Of a stretch of 64,000 nt of DNA, positions 16,496 through 25,639 are shown in pieces; position 1 is the stretch's first letter; each line of letters opens with the position of its first letter. This stretch comes from CAKZQX01 sp034437035 (GTDB lineage: Bacteria > Chloroflexota > Chloroflexia > Chloroflexales > Chloroflexaceae): assembly GCA_034437035.1 (NCBI GenBank), contig DAOTUI010000072.1:1-64000 (forward strand). The letters run 5' to 3'. Both the position numbers and the translations under genes were made by a program. The notes under the pieces were generated by a model that was not told the origin of the DNA, made no database searches, and saw nothing but the letters and a program-made list of their open reading frames with translations.

Positions 16496-18283
16496 ATGTC
16501 GAAGAGTCACATTATTCTGGTGATCCTGCTGCTGACCATTGTCGGCTGTGCATCCACGGCGGTGGAGCCGACCGCACCCGCCGCGCCGCGCACGCCGGTG
16601 ACGCGGGCCACACCCACCCCCGGCGCGGTGGGCCAACTGGTTGAGCGCAGCACCCCCGCGCCGGAGCAGGTGCCGCTCCTGGCAGAGCGCCTAACCGAGG
16701 TTGAAGCAGCCCTGGCGCGGCCCCAGCCGATCCTGACCCTCGCCGGGCTGGAAGAACCGGCGCAGACTGCGCAAGAGCTGGCGGTGCTGGATGAGCGGGT
16801 GCAGGCGGCGATCTACACCGCCGACGGACAGCCGATGCGCACCGAGGTATTTGGTGTCTACCCGCTTGGCCCGGCGGATAGTACCCCCGCGACCGCCGTT
16901 TGTAGCAATAGCACCTGCTACCGGGTGGAACTCTACAACTTTGCCGACAACAAAACCATCCTCGCCGTCGCCGACTCGGACGCGCAGATGATCATTGATG
17001 TACAGGTGCTGCCGGAAACCCAGCCGACGGTGGTGCCGCAGCATCTTATGGACCTGGGGGCGCAGATTGCCCTGGCCGCGCCCGAAGTGCGCGCGGCGCT
17101 GGAACTGGAGCCCGATGCCGGGATGATCCACCAGCCGCAGATGAAGGTGCAGTTCCAGGCAACCGCCTGCGAACGTTCGCGCCATCTCTGCGTCGCGCCC
17201 ATTTTTGTGTGGGGCGAACGCGCGCTCTGGGTGATCGTCGATCTGACAGCCTACAGCATCATCGGGCTGCGCTGGACCGACCTGGGCGAGTCCAGCCGCA
17301 TGCCGGTTACGGAGCAGCGCCTGCAGGACAGTGTTGTCACCAGCACGTATTGCCGGCAAGAAACCTTCCTCCAACGCGATGGCTGGGAGATGAGCTACAT
17401 CCTGACCAACTCGGATGGGCTGCGCGTGGCGGATGTCTCCTTCAACGGGAAACCGGTGCTCGCCAGCGCCAAGCTGGTGGATATTCATATCAGCTACTCC
17501 TCGCGCGAGGGCTTTGGCTACAGTGATGCGCTGGGCTGTCCGGTCTTCTCGGCGGCGGCGGTGGTCGCCTGGAATGGGCCGCAGGTTGAGCCAATTACCG
17601 GGGCGGACGGTACCGAGGGCTTTGCGCTGGTGCAGCGCTTTCGCAGCGAATTCTGGCCGGTGCCCTGCAACTATGCCTACCGGCAGCGCTACGAGTTCTA
17701 CCGCGATGGGCGCTTTCGGGTGATGCTGATCAACGACGGGCGGGGTTGCGGGGATGACGGCACCTACCGCCCGCTTATGCGCATTGCTCCCGCGCCGGCG
17801 CAGGCGGAGTTTGCGGAGTGGAGCGGGGATAACTGGCAGACCTGGGAGCGCGAAGGGTGGCAACTGCAGCAGGAGACGACCACCTACACGCCGGAGGGCT
17901 ACCAGTATCGCCTCAGCGATGGCGCGGGCAACGGCTGGTATATCGAGCCGGGGCAGGGTCAGTTTGACGATAGCGGGCGGGGTGATAATGCCTACCTGTA
18001 TGTCAGCCGGGGCCACCCTGACCAGGACGAGGGCGCGAGCGATCTGCCGACGCTGGGGGATTGCTGCAACACGGACGAGCGCCAGGGACCGGAGCGCTTT
18101 ATCGAGCCGGCGGAACGGCTGGGGGATGTGCCGCTGGTGATCTGGTATGTGCCACAGCTTAAAAACTCCGACGAGCCGGGTTCCCGCTATTGCTGGGCCG
18201 ACGCGATGCTGGAGGATGGCGTGTTTGTGCCGGAGGTCTGGCCCTGCGCCGCCGGGCCGATGTTTGTGCCGGTTCAACGCTGA
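16496..18283 (+). CDS. Large hypothetical lipoprotein
   Basis: A 595-residue exported protein of unknown function. The signal peptide ends in LLTIVGC (Cys 18), a good lipid-attachment site, followed by a Thr/Pro/Ala-rich linker to about residue 50. Cysteines are unusually frequent for this neighbourhood (for example TAVCSNSTCYRVELY, ATACERSRHLCVAP), suggesting disulfides. The middle looks beta-rich and repetitive, with two halves that each carry Trp-rich strands (FWPVPCNYAYRQRYEFY). The tail FVPVQR weakly resembles LPLVQR tails nearby. GGAG before the ATG supports the start. I recognise no family. Confidence 0.8.
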   Translation: MSKSHIILVILLLTIVGCASTAVEPTAPAAPRTPVTRATPTPGAVGQLVERSTPAPEQVPLLAERLTEVEAALARPQPILTLAGLEEPAQTAQELAVLDERVQAAIYTADGQPMRTEVFGVYPLGPADSTPATAVCSNSTCYRVELYNFADNKTILAVADSDAQMIIDVQVLPETQPTVVPQHLMDLGAQIALAAPEVRAALELEPDAGMIHQPQMKVQFQATACERSRHLCVAPIFVWGERALWVIVDLTAYSIIGLRWTDLGESSRMPVTEQRLQDSVVTSTYCRQETFLQRDGWEMSYILTNSDGLRVADVSFNGKPVLASAKLVDIHISYSSREGFGYSDALGCPVFSAAAVVAWNGPQVEPITGADGTEGFALVQRFRSEFWPVPCNYAYRQRYEFYRDGRFRVMLINDGRGCGDDGTYRPLMRIAPAPAQAEFAEWSGDNWQTWEREGWQLQQETTTYTPEGYQYRLSDGAGNGWYIEPGQGQFDDSGRGDNAYLYVSRGHPDQDEGASDLPTLGDCCNTDERQGPERFIEPAERLGDVPLVIWYVPQLKNSDEPGSRYCWADAMLEDGVFVPEVWPCAAGPMFVPVQR

Positions 18284-18393
18284 GTTCTGAGTTTTGAATT
18301 TTGAGTTTTGAGTTTTACGTTAACAGCCCGTACGACGTAACTTGTATACGTTCATAATCTAACCGTTTAAGACTTGCGGAGCGAAGTAAAATT
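18284..18393. repeat. Low-complexity intergenic spacer
   Basis: Contains degenerate TTTTGAGTTTTGAG-type repeats immediately after the lipoprotein gene, similar in style to the AACTCAAAACT repeats at about 14800. No gene is seen. Confidence 0.5.
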
Positions 18394-19455
18394 ATGAGCC
18401 GACGGAGATCTTCTTCCCAGAAAACGAAACGGGCGCAGCGCGGCAAGCCGGTTGCCTCCCCCCTCGTACGCGGGACAAAACAGCAGCCGAGGCGATTGGT
18501 CTGGGTTGCGCCGGCGATTGTGCTGGCGATTGTGCTGGCCGGGGTCGGCTGGTGGCTGCTGGGTGGTCGTGCAATTGGCAATGACGACCATAGCCGGCCC
18601 GCTGCGACGACCATCGGCGGAGTGATGGATTGCCGGGGAACACCTGAGTTTAGCGAGCGGCTGGGCTACCAGGATCGGCTCGGCATCAGCACCAGTGAGC
18701 GCAACTACGCCGGCCTGGTGATCTTCGATGGCCGCTTGCCGCTCACTGCTCCGCTGGAGCAGCGCGATCTGCATCAGGAGCCCTCCTGGGATGCTGCCGG
18801 GACGCTCGGCCCGTTTGTGCTGGACCGCCAGGGCAATATCTACAGCGCGCCGGTACCACGCACCGCCGTCAGCGATAACCCGCCCGACACGCAGAACACG
18901 ATCTACCGGGTGGATAGCGTAACCGGCGAGATGGAGCCCTTCGTCACCCTGCCCGATGCGCCGCCGCCCTCGCCGCAGAACCCCTTCGGCATCCTGGGTC
19001 TGACCTACGATTGCGAGCGTGATGCGCTGTATGTCAGCACCGCCGCCGGATCAACGCTGACAGAGGAGCAGGGCCGGATCGTCCGGGTAGACCTGGCGAC
19101 CGGGGCAACAACGGATGAAGTAGTGGGCGTGGATGCGATTGGCCTGGGGATATTTCGCGGGGTGGATGGGAAGCGGCTCTATTTCGGGCCGGCACGCGAG
19201 TCAACCCTGGCCTCGGTCGCGCTGGACGAAGCGGGGCACGCGGTGGGGGAGATCCGCACCGAACTCGCCGTGGCCGACACCGCCGCCGGCCTGGGTGAAC
19301 CGAAAATACGCCGGATCAGCTTCGACCGCGAAACCATGCGGTTGTATATCGTTCCGTTCAACTTCAACCTGCGCGCCGTCTCCGAACAGCAGCAGGTGAT
19401 CGCGCGCTACCGCTATGTGCCGGAGACTGATAGGTGGGAGTTGGTGCGGGAGTGA
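18394..19455 (+). CDS. Membrane-anchored beta-propeller-like protein
   Basis: A 353-residue protein. The first 34 residues are basic, followed by one membrane helix (WVAPAIVLAIVLAGVGWWLL, about 37-56), giving an N-in, C-out topology. The rest contains recurring units like GPFVLDRQGNIYSAPV, IYRVDSVTGEMEPFV, LTYDCERDALYVST and IVRVDLATGATTDEV, typical of six- or seven-bladed propellers of the SMP-30/NHL type. No catalytic motif is evident. GGAGCGAAG upstream supports the start. It follows the lipoprotein gene by 110 bases and may be co-transcribed. Ligand unknown. Confidence 0.78.
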   Translation: MSRRRSSSQKTKRAQRGKPVASPLVRGTKQQPRRLVWVAPAIVLAIVLAGVGWWLLGGRAIGNDDHSRPAATTIGGVMDCRGTPEFSERLGYQDRLGISTSERNYAGLVIFDGRLPLTAPLEQRDLHQEPSWDAAGTLGPFVLDRQGNIYSAPVPRTAVSDNPPDTQNTIYRVDSVTGEMEPFVTLPDAPPPSPQNPFGILGLTYDCERDALYVSTAAGSTLTEEQGRIVRVDLATGATTDEVVGVDAIGLGIFRGVDGKRLYFGPARESTLASVALDEAGHAVGEIRTELAVADTAAGLGEPKIRRISFDRETMRLYIVPFNFNLRAVSEQQQVIARYRYVPETDRWELVRE

Positions 19456-19518
19456 GAGTTGGGGTGCGGCAGGGCTTGCGCTGCTGGTATGTGATATAGA
19501 GCGTCAGGAGGTGGTTCA

Positions 19519-19854
19519 ATGGATAAACTAACCCGGTATCGTCACTACCTGCAGCAGATCATTGACGAATACAGCCAGTACAAGCCCTCCTACGGTGAGG
19601 TCGAGTTGGAGCCGATTGTGGACCCCACACGCGATCACTACCAATTGTTGTCGGTGGGCTGGAATAAACATCAGCGTATTCATGGCAGCATTCTCCACCT
19701 CGATATTCGGAATGAGAAAATCCGGATCCAGTACGATGGACCAGAAGAGGGGGTTGCGAATCGTCTGGTAGAACTCGGTGTACCGCGCGAGGATATTGTC
19801 CTGGCGTTTCATCCACCGTATAAGCGACCGTATACAGATTTTGGCGTAGGGTAA
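19519..19854 (+). CDS. XisI-like protein
   Basis: A 111-residue protein matching the XisI (fdxN-element excision controlling factor) family along its length: LDKY-like start MDKLTRYRHYLQQII, then YKPSYGEVELEPI, DHYQLLSVGWN, IRIQYDGPEEGVANRLV and the C-terminal HPPYKRPYTDFGVG. In cyanobacteria XisI acts with XisH and XisF in site-specific excision, but most family members lie outside such elements and their role is unknown. AGGAGGTGG just upstream is a very strong ribosome site. No XisH-like gene is adjacent; instead a Phd-like antitoxin gene follows after 47 bases. Confidence 0.9.
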   Translation: MDKLTRYRHYLQQIIDEYSQYKPSYGEVELEPIVDPTRDHYQLLSVGWNKHQRIHGSILHLDIRNEKIRIQYDGPEEGVANRLVELGVPREDIVLAFHPPYKRPYTDFGVG

Positions 19855-19901
19855 AGGTATCCTGACCGAGCCAGATACACCGGCACCGCAAGAGGAGTAG
19901 C

Positions 19902-20177
19902 GTGTTGAAGACAGTCTCTGTTACCGATTTACAGCATGATGTGGCCCACTATCTGGAGCTTGCCGAGGAGGAAGATATTCTGATTCTCAAGAATGGCAAA
20001 CCGGTCGGGTTTCTACACGGTTTTACCGATGAAGACGATCTGTTTGACTACCAGTTAGAAAACGATCCCCGGTTTCTTGAACGGGTGAAACGCGCACGCG
20101 CACAGTTTCGGGCAGGGCAGGGCATCCGCCTGGAAGAGGTTAAAACCGAACGTCTCGGCACAGAAGATGAACAGTAG
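19902..20177 (+). CDS. Phd/YefM-like antitoxin
   Basis: A 91-residue protein. The N-terminal 45 residues fit the Phd/YefM DNA-binding fold (VSVTDLQHDVAHYLELAEEEDILILKNGKPVGFLHGF); the C-terminal half is charged and likely toxin-binding or disordered. The start is GTG with GAGGAG at 19892-19897. No toxin gene is adjacent: the upstream gene is xisI-like and the next is a small HTH protein. It may be an orphan antitoxin or a transcriptional repressor for the cluster. Confidence 0.8.
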   Translation: MLKTVSVTDLQHDVAHYLELAEEEDILILKNGKPVGFLHGFTDEDDLFDYQLENDPRFLERVKRARAQFRAGQGIRLEEVKTERLGTEDEQ

Positions 20178-20289
20178 TCACACCAGCAAGGCCCGAACGG
20201 CAATTCCATCTCACCCCTGCGTACATACCTCACCAGTACCGCTGCCTACTATAATCTACACAGATCTGGTTGAAGAGAAAGACATTCGG

Positions 20290-20493
20290 ATGCTGCGATT
20301 GCGCGTCCGCACAGTTGCGGAAGCGAAGGGCTACACAATCCGGCGACTACACGAGGAGTCGGGGGTATCCTACGATACGGTGTTGAAGTATTGGCACAAT
20401 CAAGTGCGGCAGATTGATACCGCAACGCCGGCGGCACTGGCAAAGGCAGTACAGACGACCAGCATTGACCTGCTGGAAGAAGTCCCTGAGTAG
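20290..20493 (+). CDS. Small Cro/C1-type HTH regulator
   Basis: A 67-residue DNA-binding protein: MLRLRVRTVAEAKGYTIRRLHEESGV-type helix, then SYDTVLKYWHN as the likely recognition helix, and TPAALAKAVQTTSIDLLEEV. The start at 20290 was chosen because the HTH begins there and TATAAT lies at 20250-20255; the frame is open from an ATG at 20167, inside the previous gene, but the extra 41 residues look non-protein-like. It follows the Phd-like gene, so it may regulate the cluster. Confidence 0.72.
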   Translation: MLRLRVRTVAEAKGYTIRRLHEESGVSYDTVLKYWHNQVRQIDTATPAALAKAVQTTSIDLLEEVPE

Positions 20494-20672
20494 TACTACA
20501 ACAAAAATTTTCTGCACCCATGCGCGCCAAAGCCGCAGAACAAGTTAAACCTTCCATCCGGTTGTGGTCATCTCTGCGCCCTCTGTGTCTCTGCGGTGAG
20601 AAAGAAATCTCGTTGTAGGAGGAGAAGGTAAACCCATGCCCCTGTCATTCGGCGAAGTTCAGTGGTAATCTC
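20494..20672. other. Short gap with remnant start signal
   Basis: Contains a repeat of the CTCTGTGTCTCTGCGGTGAG type (about 20580-20600), also seen at 34510 in part. It is followed by GTAGGAGGAGAAGG and an ATG at 20636 that encodes only ten residues (MPLSFGEVQW) before a stop at 20668. The strong ribosome site with almost no gene suggests the 5' stub of a lost gene. Confidence 0.4.
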
Positions 20673-21146
20673 CTACGACGAGTTGCGTTTCTGCTCCGTT
20701 CGATAATCATGCTCACCATCAATAATACCCAGCGCCACCAGCGCGGCCATGCCTAGCCCCAGGATGCCCGCCAGCACCACGGTGAGCATATTGCTGAAGA
20801 AACCGCGCCCGCGCCAGCCGAACCAGCCAAACAACAGCGCAAGTAATGGCGTCAGCACATAGACGCCGCCGCGCAGCACAAACTCAAACAGCGCCGTGTC
20901 GTCGGCAAACCACCCGCCCGGTCCGACCGGCACACCCAGTGTCAACAGTACCGGCGTGACGAAGAATGCCTGGATGAAGCCGGAGACGAAGCCAATCACC
21001 GCCCCGCACAGCAGTCCGAAGAGGACAGCCAGAATGCGCATCGGCAGCGCGAGCGGTTCTTCGCGCATGACGACGGGAACTCCGGTTGGGTAGTCAGATG
21101 CACCAGACATGTATTCGGAGAGTGCTTCCTGGTCGTAGTCTCTCAT
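20673..21146 (-). CDS. Hypothetical membrane protein
   Basis: A 157-residue protein. After a hydrophilic acidic N-terminus of about 35 residues there are three to four membrane segments: LAVLFGLLCGAVIGFVSGFI, a longer stretch about VLRGGVYVLTPLLALLFGW, and MLTVVLAGILGLGMAALVAL. The start at 21146 is preceded by AAAGGAG; the frame extends to 21209 without a signal. Glycine zippers suggest tight helix packing. A (CTAC)n-like run lies just upstream at about 21216-21236. No family recognised; it may share a promoter region with the WD40 lipoprotein read from further upstream. Confidence 0.72.
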   Translation of the reverse strand: MRDYDQEALSEYMSGASDYPTGVPVVMREEPLALPMRILAVLFGLLCGAVIGFVSGFIQAFFVTPVLLTLGVPVGPGGWFADDTALFEFVLRGGVYVLTPLLALLFGWFGWRGRGFFSNMLTVVLAGILGLGMAALVALGIIDGEHDYRTEQKRNSS

Positions 21147-21256
21147 CTCCCAATGACTCCTTTCCCTGGTGGTGTACGATGCAAAGCAGTCCCTGCTGCC
21201 TGTATGCAACAGGGACTACCTACCTACCTACCTATATTATGGCATAACACGGTATA

Positions 21257-23797
21257 TCATTCAGTGGTGGGGGTGCCCAGGACTTCGACTTCGGTCAGCG
21301 CAATCGAGTCGAACGTGATGTCCTCGTGCTCGTGGATGCTATCGATCACAATGCGCACGGTCTCAGTATCGACCGGCTCCAGGGGCACGTCCTGCCAGCC
21401 GGTCTCCTCGGCCAGTTCGATGGTCTGCTCGCTGCCATCAGCAAAGACCAACGTAGCTGCCGCGATATGAGCGCTGTCGTCACCTTCGCGCGTGTAGATG
21501 CGCATACTCTCGACGGTGGCAGCTTGCTCTAACGTGAGCTCGATCCACTCGCCGGGCTCCATCGATCCGCTGTACCAGCCGTCCCATCCTTCGGTACTGC
21601 CATCGACCGCCAGTTCTGCCGCGTAGCTGTTGCTCCACTCGGATGAAGCAGTTGTGCCGGCAACGGCAAGCTGTGTGAGTGGCCCGGCATCTGCGCCACT
21701 CGCTTCCTCAGCCGGGGCGTCTTCGGCCGGTGCTTCCTCGGCGGGGGTGTCTTCGGCCGGTGCTTCCTCAGCGGGGATGTCTTCGGCGGTGTCCTCACCT
21801 GGCCCGACCCCCCAGATGCGCAGCGTTTCGTCCGCCGATTGAGATACCAGGAACGAGCCATCCGGCGCAAACACCAGCGCATCAATGGCCGATGTATGAC
21901 CGTCAAGCTGGTTCAGGTTGCTCCCATCGGTACTATCCCACAGCCAGAGCGAGCCTTGCGACGAGCCAGTCGCCAGCATGCTGCCATCGGGGCTAAAGTC
22001 GATCCCGCGAATGTCGCCGCCCTGGTCTTCCAGCAGATAGGCAGTGCTTTCGTCTTCCACATCGTAGACCATTGTCGTCCCGTTGTTCAGGCCGGCCGCC
22101 AGCAAGGCGCTATCCGGCGAGAAGGTGAGTGAGCTTACGACCGAGTCGGCGGGCAACGAGGTAATCTCGTCGCCGGTTGCGGCATCCCATAGCATGATCG
22201 TTTTGTCGATGCCGCCGGAGGCAACCAGCCCGCCATCCGGCGAGAAGGCCACCGCGTTGATCTGGTCGGTGTGCCCCTCCATCGTGGCAATCTCGCTCAG
22301 GTCGGCGGCATCCCACAGCTTCACAGTCATGTCGCGGGAACCAGTCGCAAGTGTGGAGCCGTCCGGCGAGATGGCAAAGTCAAAAATTCTTGCTTCGTGG
22401 GCTTCTTCAACGACGTTCGCCTCGCTGCCGTCACTGTTCCACGCGGTAATCGAATCACTGAAGTCGGTAGTATAGAACATCGACCCGTCCGGCGCGGATA
22501 CAATATCGTTCACCTGGTCTTCGGCGATGACTTCGTTCTCACTCAGGTCGGCGTCCCAACTCTGGATCGTGTCGGCACCATCGCCGCTCAGGATCGTCGC
22601 GCCGTCTGCGGAAATTGTCAGCGCGCCAATGGCGTTGGTTGAGCCGAGGGTTTCGCCATCAACTGACGCAACCTCGGTGCCGTTGGTGGTATCCCAGACA
22701 ACCAGCGAGTCATCGAGCAGGCCTGCAACGAGCGTCGCGCCATCCGGCGTGAAGGCCACACTGCGCACGCTGCTCGGATTTTCGAGCTCTTGCAAGCGGG
22801 CCGCGTCACTCGGACTGTAGATGCCGAGGTTACGGCTGTTGGAGACGACCGCAAGTTGACTGCCATCCGGTGAAAAGAGCACCTGACTCTGGGGGGGCGT
22901 GTCAGCCTCGAAGCTCTGAACCTCGCTGCCCTCTGCCAGGTTCCAGACTTTGACGATGCGACCAAACGAGCCTGAAGCGAGCAATCCCTCGGGCGAAAGA
23001 GCGACTGCTTCGACATCATCTTCGTGCCCGGTGAAGGTACTCATCTGCGTACCGTCAGCTACGTTCCAGATCTGAATTTTGGGTGCGCTTGGCGCCACCA
23101 CCAGTGTCACACTATCGGAACCAAATGCGACATCGTTAATGGACTCGTCAATCTCCAGGGTGTTGACCAGCGCGCCGTCTTCGACCCGCCAGAGCAGCAC
23201 TTCCTTGCTGAGCGTGCCGGCAGCCAGCAAGCTGCCGTCCGGCGCAATGTCGATGGTATCGACGGAGAGCGAATCATCATCGAACGTGCGTACTTCACTC
23301 AACGTCTGAACGTCATAGAGCGCGACCAGACCATCCTGCAAGCCGGCAGCGAGGGTTACGCGGTCGGGCATAAAAACCAGATCATTGACTGCGGACGTAG
23401 TAGGCATAAAGCCAGTTGTCTCCAGGGTTGCGGTATTGTGCAGCCAGATACCGACTGATGTTCCGACCGCAGTGAGATCACCTTCGCGCGAGACAGCAAT
23501 GACATTCAGATCACCGCGCCCGATCATGCGCTGTTCCATTACCTCGGCGGCAGTGTCTGCCGTGATTGCATTTTCGGCCAGTTCGACCGGCTCTGGTATT
23601 GCCGCCTCCGGTTCGGCGGTTTCCTCTGGGGTAGCCGTGGGAGTTTCTTCTGTTTCGGTCGGTGCTTCCTCTTCAGCCAGCGTTTCCCCTTCCGGAGGAG
23701 CCTCGACAGCAGGTTCGCCTGCACCACTACAGGCAGCCAGTGTGAGCATAAGCACCAGGATGAGGGATGTCCAGCCGTACATCAAATTCTTTGTCAT
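21257..23797 (-). CDS. WD40-repeat lipoprotein with C-terminal galactose-binding-like domain
   Basis: An 846-residue lipoprotein. The signal peptide ends in MLTLAAC (Cys 23). An acidic Glu/Pro/Thr linker covers residues 25-75. About fourteen WD40-type blades follow (for example VNAVAFSPDGGLVASGGIDKTIMLWDAATG), enough for two propellers. A linker of six-residue units related to AEEAPAED occupies roughly 675-715. The last 125 residues resemble a discoidin/F5-8 type domain (SNSYAAELAVDGSTEGWDGWYSG), probably binding sugars. AAGGAGG lies just before the ATG. It should sit on the outer face of the membrane as a scaffold. A smaller relative is encoded at 62792. Confidence 0.92.
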   Translation of the reverse strand: MTKNLMYGWTSLILVLMLTLAACSGAGEPAVEAPPEGETLAEEEAPTETEETPTATPEETAEPEAAIPEPVELAENAITADTAAEVMEQRMIGRGDLNVIAVSREGDLTAVGTSVGIWLHNTATLETTGFMPTTSAVNDLVFMPDRVTLAAGLQDGLVALYDVQTLSEVRTFDDDSLSVDTIDIAPDGSLLAAGTLSKEVLLWRVEDGALVNTLEIDESINDVAFGSDSVTLVVAPSAPKIQIWNVADGTQMSTFTGHEDDVEAVALSPEGLLASGSFGRIVKVWNLAEGSEVQSFEADTPPQSQVLFSPDGSQLAVVSNSRNLGIYSPSDAARLQELENPSSVRSVAFTPDGATLVAGLLDDSLVVWDTTNGTEVASVDGETLGSTNAIGALTISADGATILSGDGADTIQSWDADLSENEVIAEDQVNDIVSAPDGSMFYTTDFSDSITAWNSDGSEANVVEEAHEARIFDFAISPDGSTLATGSRDMTVKLWDAADLSEIATMEGHTDQINAVAFSPDGGLVASGGIDKTIMLWDAATGDEITSLPADSVVSSLTFSPDSALLAAGLNNGTTMVYDVEDESTAYLLEDQGGDIRGIDFSPDGSMLATGSSQGSLWLWDSTDGSNLNQLDGHTSAIDALVFAPDGSFLVSQSADETLRIWGVGPGEDTAEDIPAEEAPAEDTPAEEAPAEDAPAEEASGADAGPLTQLAVAGTTASSEWSNSYAAELAVDGSTEGWDGWYSGSMEPGEWIELTLEQAATVESMRIYTREGDDSAHIAAATLVFADGSEQTIELAEETGWQDVPLEPVDTETVRIVIDSIHEHEDITFDSIALTEVEVLGTPTTE

Positions 23798-24335
23798 CTT
23801 GCCTCCTTAAATGTGTAAAGAAATCAATATAGTATGCGTACTTCGGCGGTTGTGCGTAGTACGTGCTCATGTATAATGTGGGTGATATGTATTGCATGAG
23901 CCCGCTCGCGGCTGGAACTATATGACTGGAGATGAGCGTGTTAGACGGATGGCATTATGCGGAAGACTGCTTGCGTCAACTCAGTCATATAGTTGTAGAT
24001 AGCACTAGAGCTTAGGCACAATAAGCACGAAACCGCATCAGAATGCGCTAAACATCACCAGGTAAGGTTGTCTTTTTAGCCCATTGGGAAGCCACATCCG
24101 CTTATTGTGCATAGACTCTACTATACTGAGTTATCGTCAACGTATCGTGAAACTCGAATTTCGCGAGGGTTGAACCGGGATCCTGATTTTTCCGCACTTA
24201 CCCACCATCGGGTGGGAGCGCGAACAACCGGGTCAGGGCATAGCGTGGAGTGCATCTGCCACCAGACCACACCACCTTTCGCAACCGCTCAGAACGTTGG
24301 ATCGTCCAGCGAGATGGGAAAGAAAGTTTTTGTAT
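23798..24335. other. Non-coding gap with nested inverted repeats
   Basis: No gene is seen. AACTATATGACTG (23916-23928) is inverted as CAGTCATATAGTT (23982-23994). Downstream, a separate inverted pair bounds a 115-base segment (see 24006-24120). The gap must also hold the promoters of the WD40 lipoprotein and the AlkD-like gene. Confidence 0.55.
24006..24120. repeat. Candidate MITE-like segment
   Basis: GCACAATAAGC (24016-24026) is perfectly inverted at 24100-24110. Counting outward, both sides end in TAGAG, giving an imperfect 21-bp terminal repeat. The inside has no coding capacity. A small non-autonomous element or a structured RNA are both possible; no second copy was noticed in the window. 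Confidence 0.4.
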
Positions 24336-25094
24336 ATGTTCACAGAACAGACTGCTGTGTTGCACAAAACCCTGCAAGCACACGCCAACCCGGAAACAAA
24401 AGCGTGGTGGGAAAACTATGTCAAGGAAAGCGCTCCGTTTATCGGGGTCAGGATGCCGCTGATACGGTCGCTGGTGCATCAGTGGCATAGGGAGCATATT
24501 ACCGGTCGCCTCGATCTGTCGGAACAGGTAGATCTGGCATTGGCTCTGTTTGCGGGAGCATACACCGAAGAAAAACTTGCCGGAACGCTCTTTCTTCAGG
24601 AAATCCTGCTGCCGGCAGGGGCGGTGAATTATGAGCGTGATATTGATCGGTTCGCTACGCTGTTTGACAGTGGGAAAATCTATGACTGGAATACGTGTGA
24701 CTGGTTTTGTGTAAAAGTGCTCGGACCGCTCATTCAGGCAAACGGGTTGGCGTGTGCCACTCGGATCGCCGCGTGGCGGAGCGCGGAGAATCTCTGGCGG
24801 GCACGCGCTGCGCTGGTGGCTTTTGTAAAAGTGGCAAGCGAACGTGTACATTACCCGGCGATTGAAACGTCCTGTGCCACACTCATCCGGCGACCGGAGC
24901 GGTTCGCCAGGACCGCCGTGGGCTGGATTCTGCGCGATATCTCCCGATATGATGAGGCATTTGTGCGAGCAGTACTTGAACAGAATATCCAGCACTTTTG
25001 CGCCGAAAGCCTCAAAAATGCAACAAAGTATTTCCCGAAGGAATGTCAAAAACGGTATCGTGACATGCGCCGGCATGCCTGCAACGGCGTTTGA
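24336..25094 (+). CDS. DNA alkylation repeat (AlkD-like) protein
   Basis: A 252-residue all-helical protein of HEAT-like repeats. The order HANPETKAWWENYVKESAPFIGVRMPLIRSL and later IYDWNTCDWFCVKVLG matches the AlkD family, which excises bulky or cationic alkylated bases. The Trp and Asp in DWNTCD fit the AlkD active-site pair. The first 13 residues of the longer frame (from a TTG at 24297) were dropped, since ATG 24336 has GGGAAAGAAAG upstream. Most family members outside AlkC/AlkD lack shown activity, so glycosylase function is inferred. Confidence 0.85.
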   Translation: MFTEQTAVLHKTLQAHANPETKAWWENYVKESAPFIGVRMPLIRSLVHQWHREHITGRLDLSEQVDLALALFAGAYTEEKLAGTLFLQEILLPAGAVNYERDIDRFATLFDSGKIYDWNTCDWFCVKVLGPLIQANGLACATRIAAWRSAENLWRARAALVAFVKVASERVHYPAIETSCATLIRRPERFARTAVGWILRDISRYDEAFVRAVLEQNIQHFCAESLKNATKYFPKECQKRYRDMRRHACNGV

Positions 25095-25180
25095 GCGAGG
25101 CCATCCGTCGGATGGAGGGAGTATAATCGCCGATCCAATGTTATACTGTTACTGTGGTCACAGATACAGAGGGGTTTGTT

Positions 25181-25639
25181 ATGTCTACCCGGTGGGATCT
25201 AGCAGCCTACAGCCGCGAGAATCAACTCGTCCTTGTTGTTGAAGTAAAGAGCAAACTGGATACAACGCCAGAATGGGCGGCGCGACTACGTCGCAATATC
25301 CTTGCCCATGACATATTTCCTAATGCACCCTATTTCTTGATGGTGTTCCCTGATCGCTTCTATCTCTGGGCACATAGTTTAGCAGATCTTGAGGCGATCG
25401 AGCCCGCCTACGTTATTGATGCAAGACCAATCCTCCAACCTTACCTGGAGCAGGCAGGCATTACGACAGAGCAAGTAAGTGAACAGAGTCTTGAACTTAT
25501 TGTCGCATCCTGGCTTAACGAGCTAATCCATACAAAAAAACCGCCTGATGAGGTCGATCACACCTGGCAGTGGTTAGTCGACTCGGGCTTATATTATGCC
25601 GTTGCAGGCGGAAGTCTCGATTATGAAGTGCTGGTATGA
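25181..25639 (+). CDS. PD-(D/E)XK nuclease-like protein
   Basis: A 152-residue protein. The core QLVLVVEVKSKL has the Glu-x-Lys of the PD-(D/E)XK fold, with an upstream Asp in STRWDLAAYS, and later strands PYFLMVFPDRFYLW. Similar proteins are, from memory, frequent in cyanobacteria and Chloroflexota without a known role. The ATG at 25181 has AGAGGGG six bases upstream; a GTG at 25154 in frame is less likely. It overlaps the next gene by four bases (ATGA), so the two are translated together. Whether it cuts DNA is unknown. Confidence 0.68.
   Translation: MSTRWDLAAYSRENQLVLVVEVKSKLDTTPEWAARLRRNILAHDIFPNAPYFLMVFPDRFYLWAHSLADLEAIEPAYVIDARPILQPYLEQAGITTEQVSEQSLELIVASWLNELIHTKKPPDEVDHTWQWLVDSGLYYAVAGGSLDYEVLV

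Noticed and set aside
16691..18277. A 528-codon open frame opposite the lipoprotein gene
   Set aside because: The plus-strand gene has a signal peptide, lipid site and ribosome site; the antisense product is Arg/His/Pro-rich without features.
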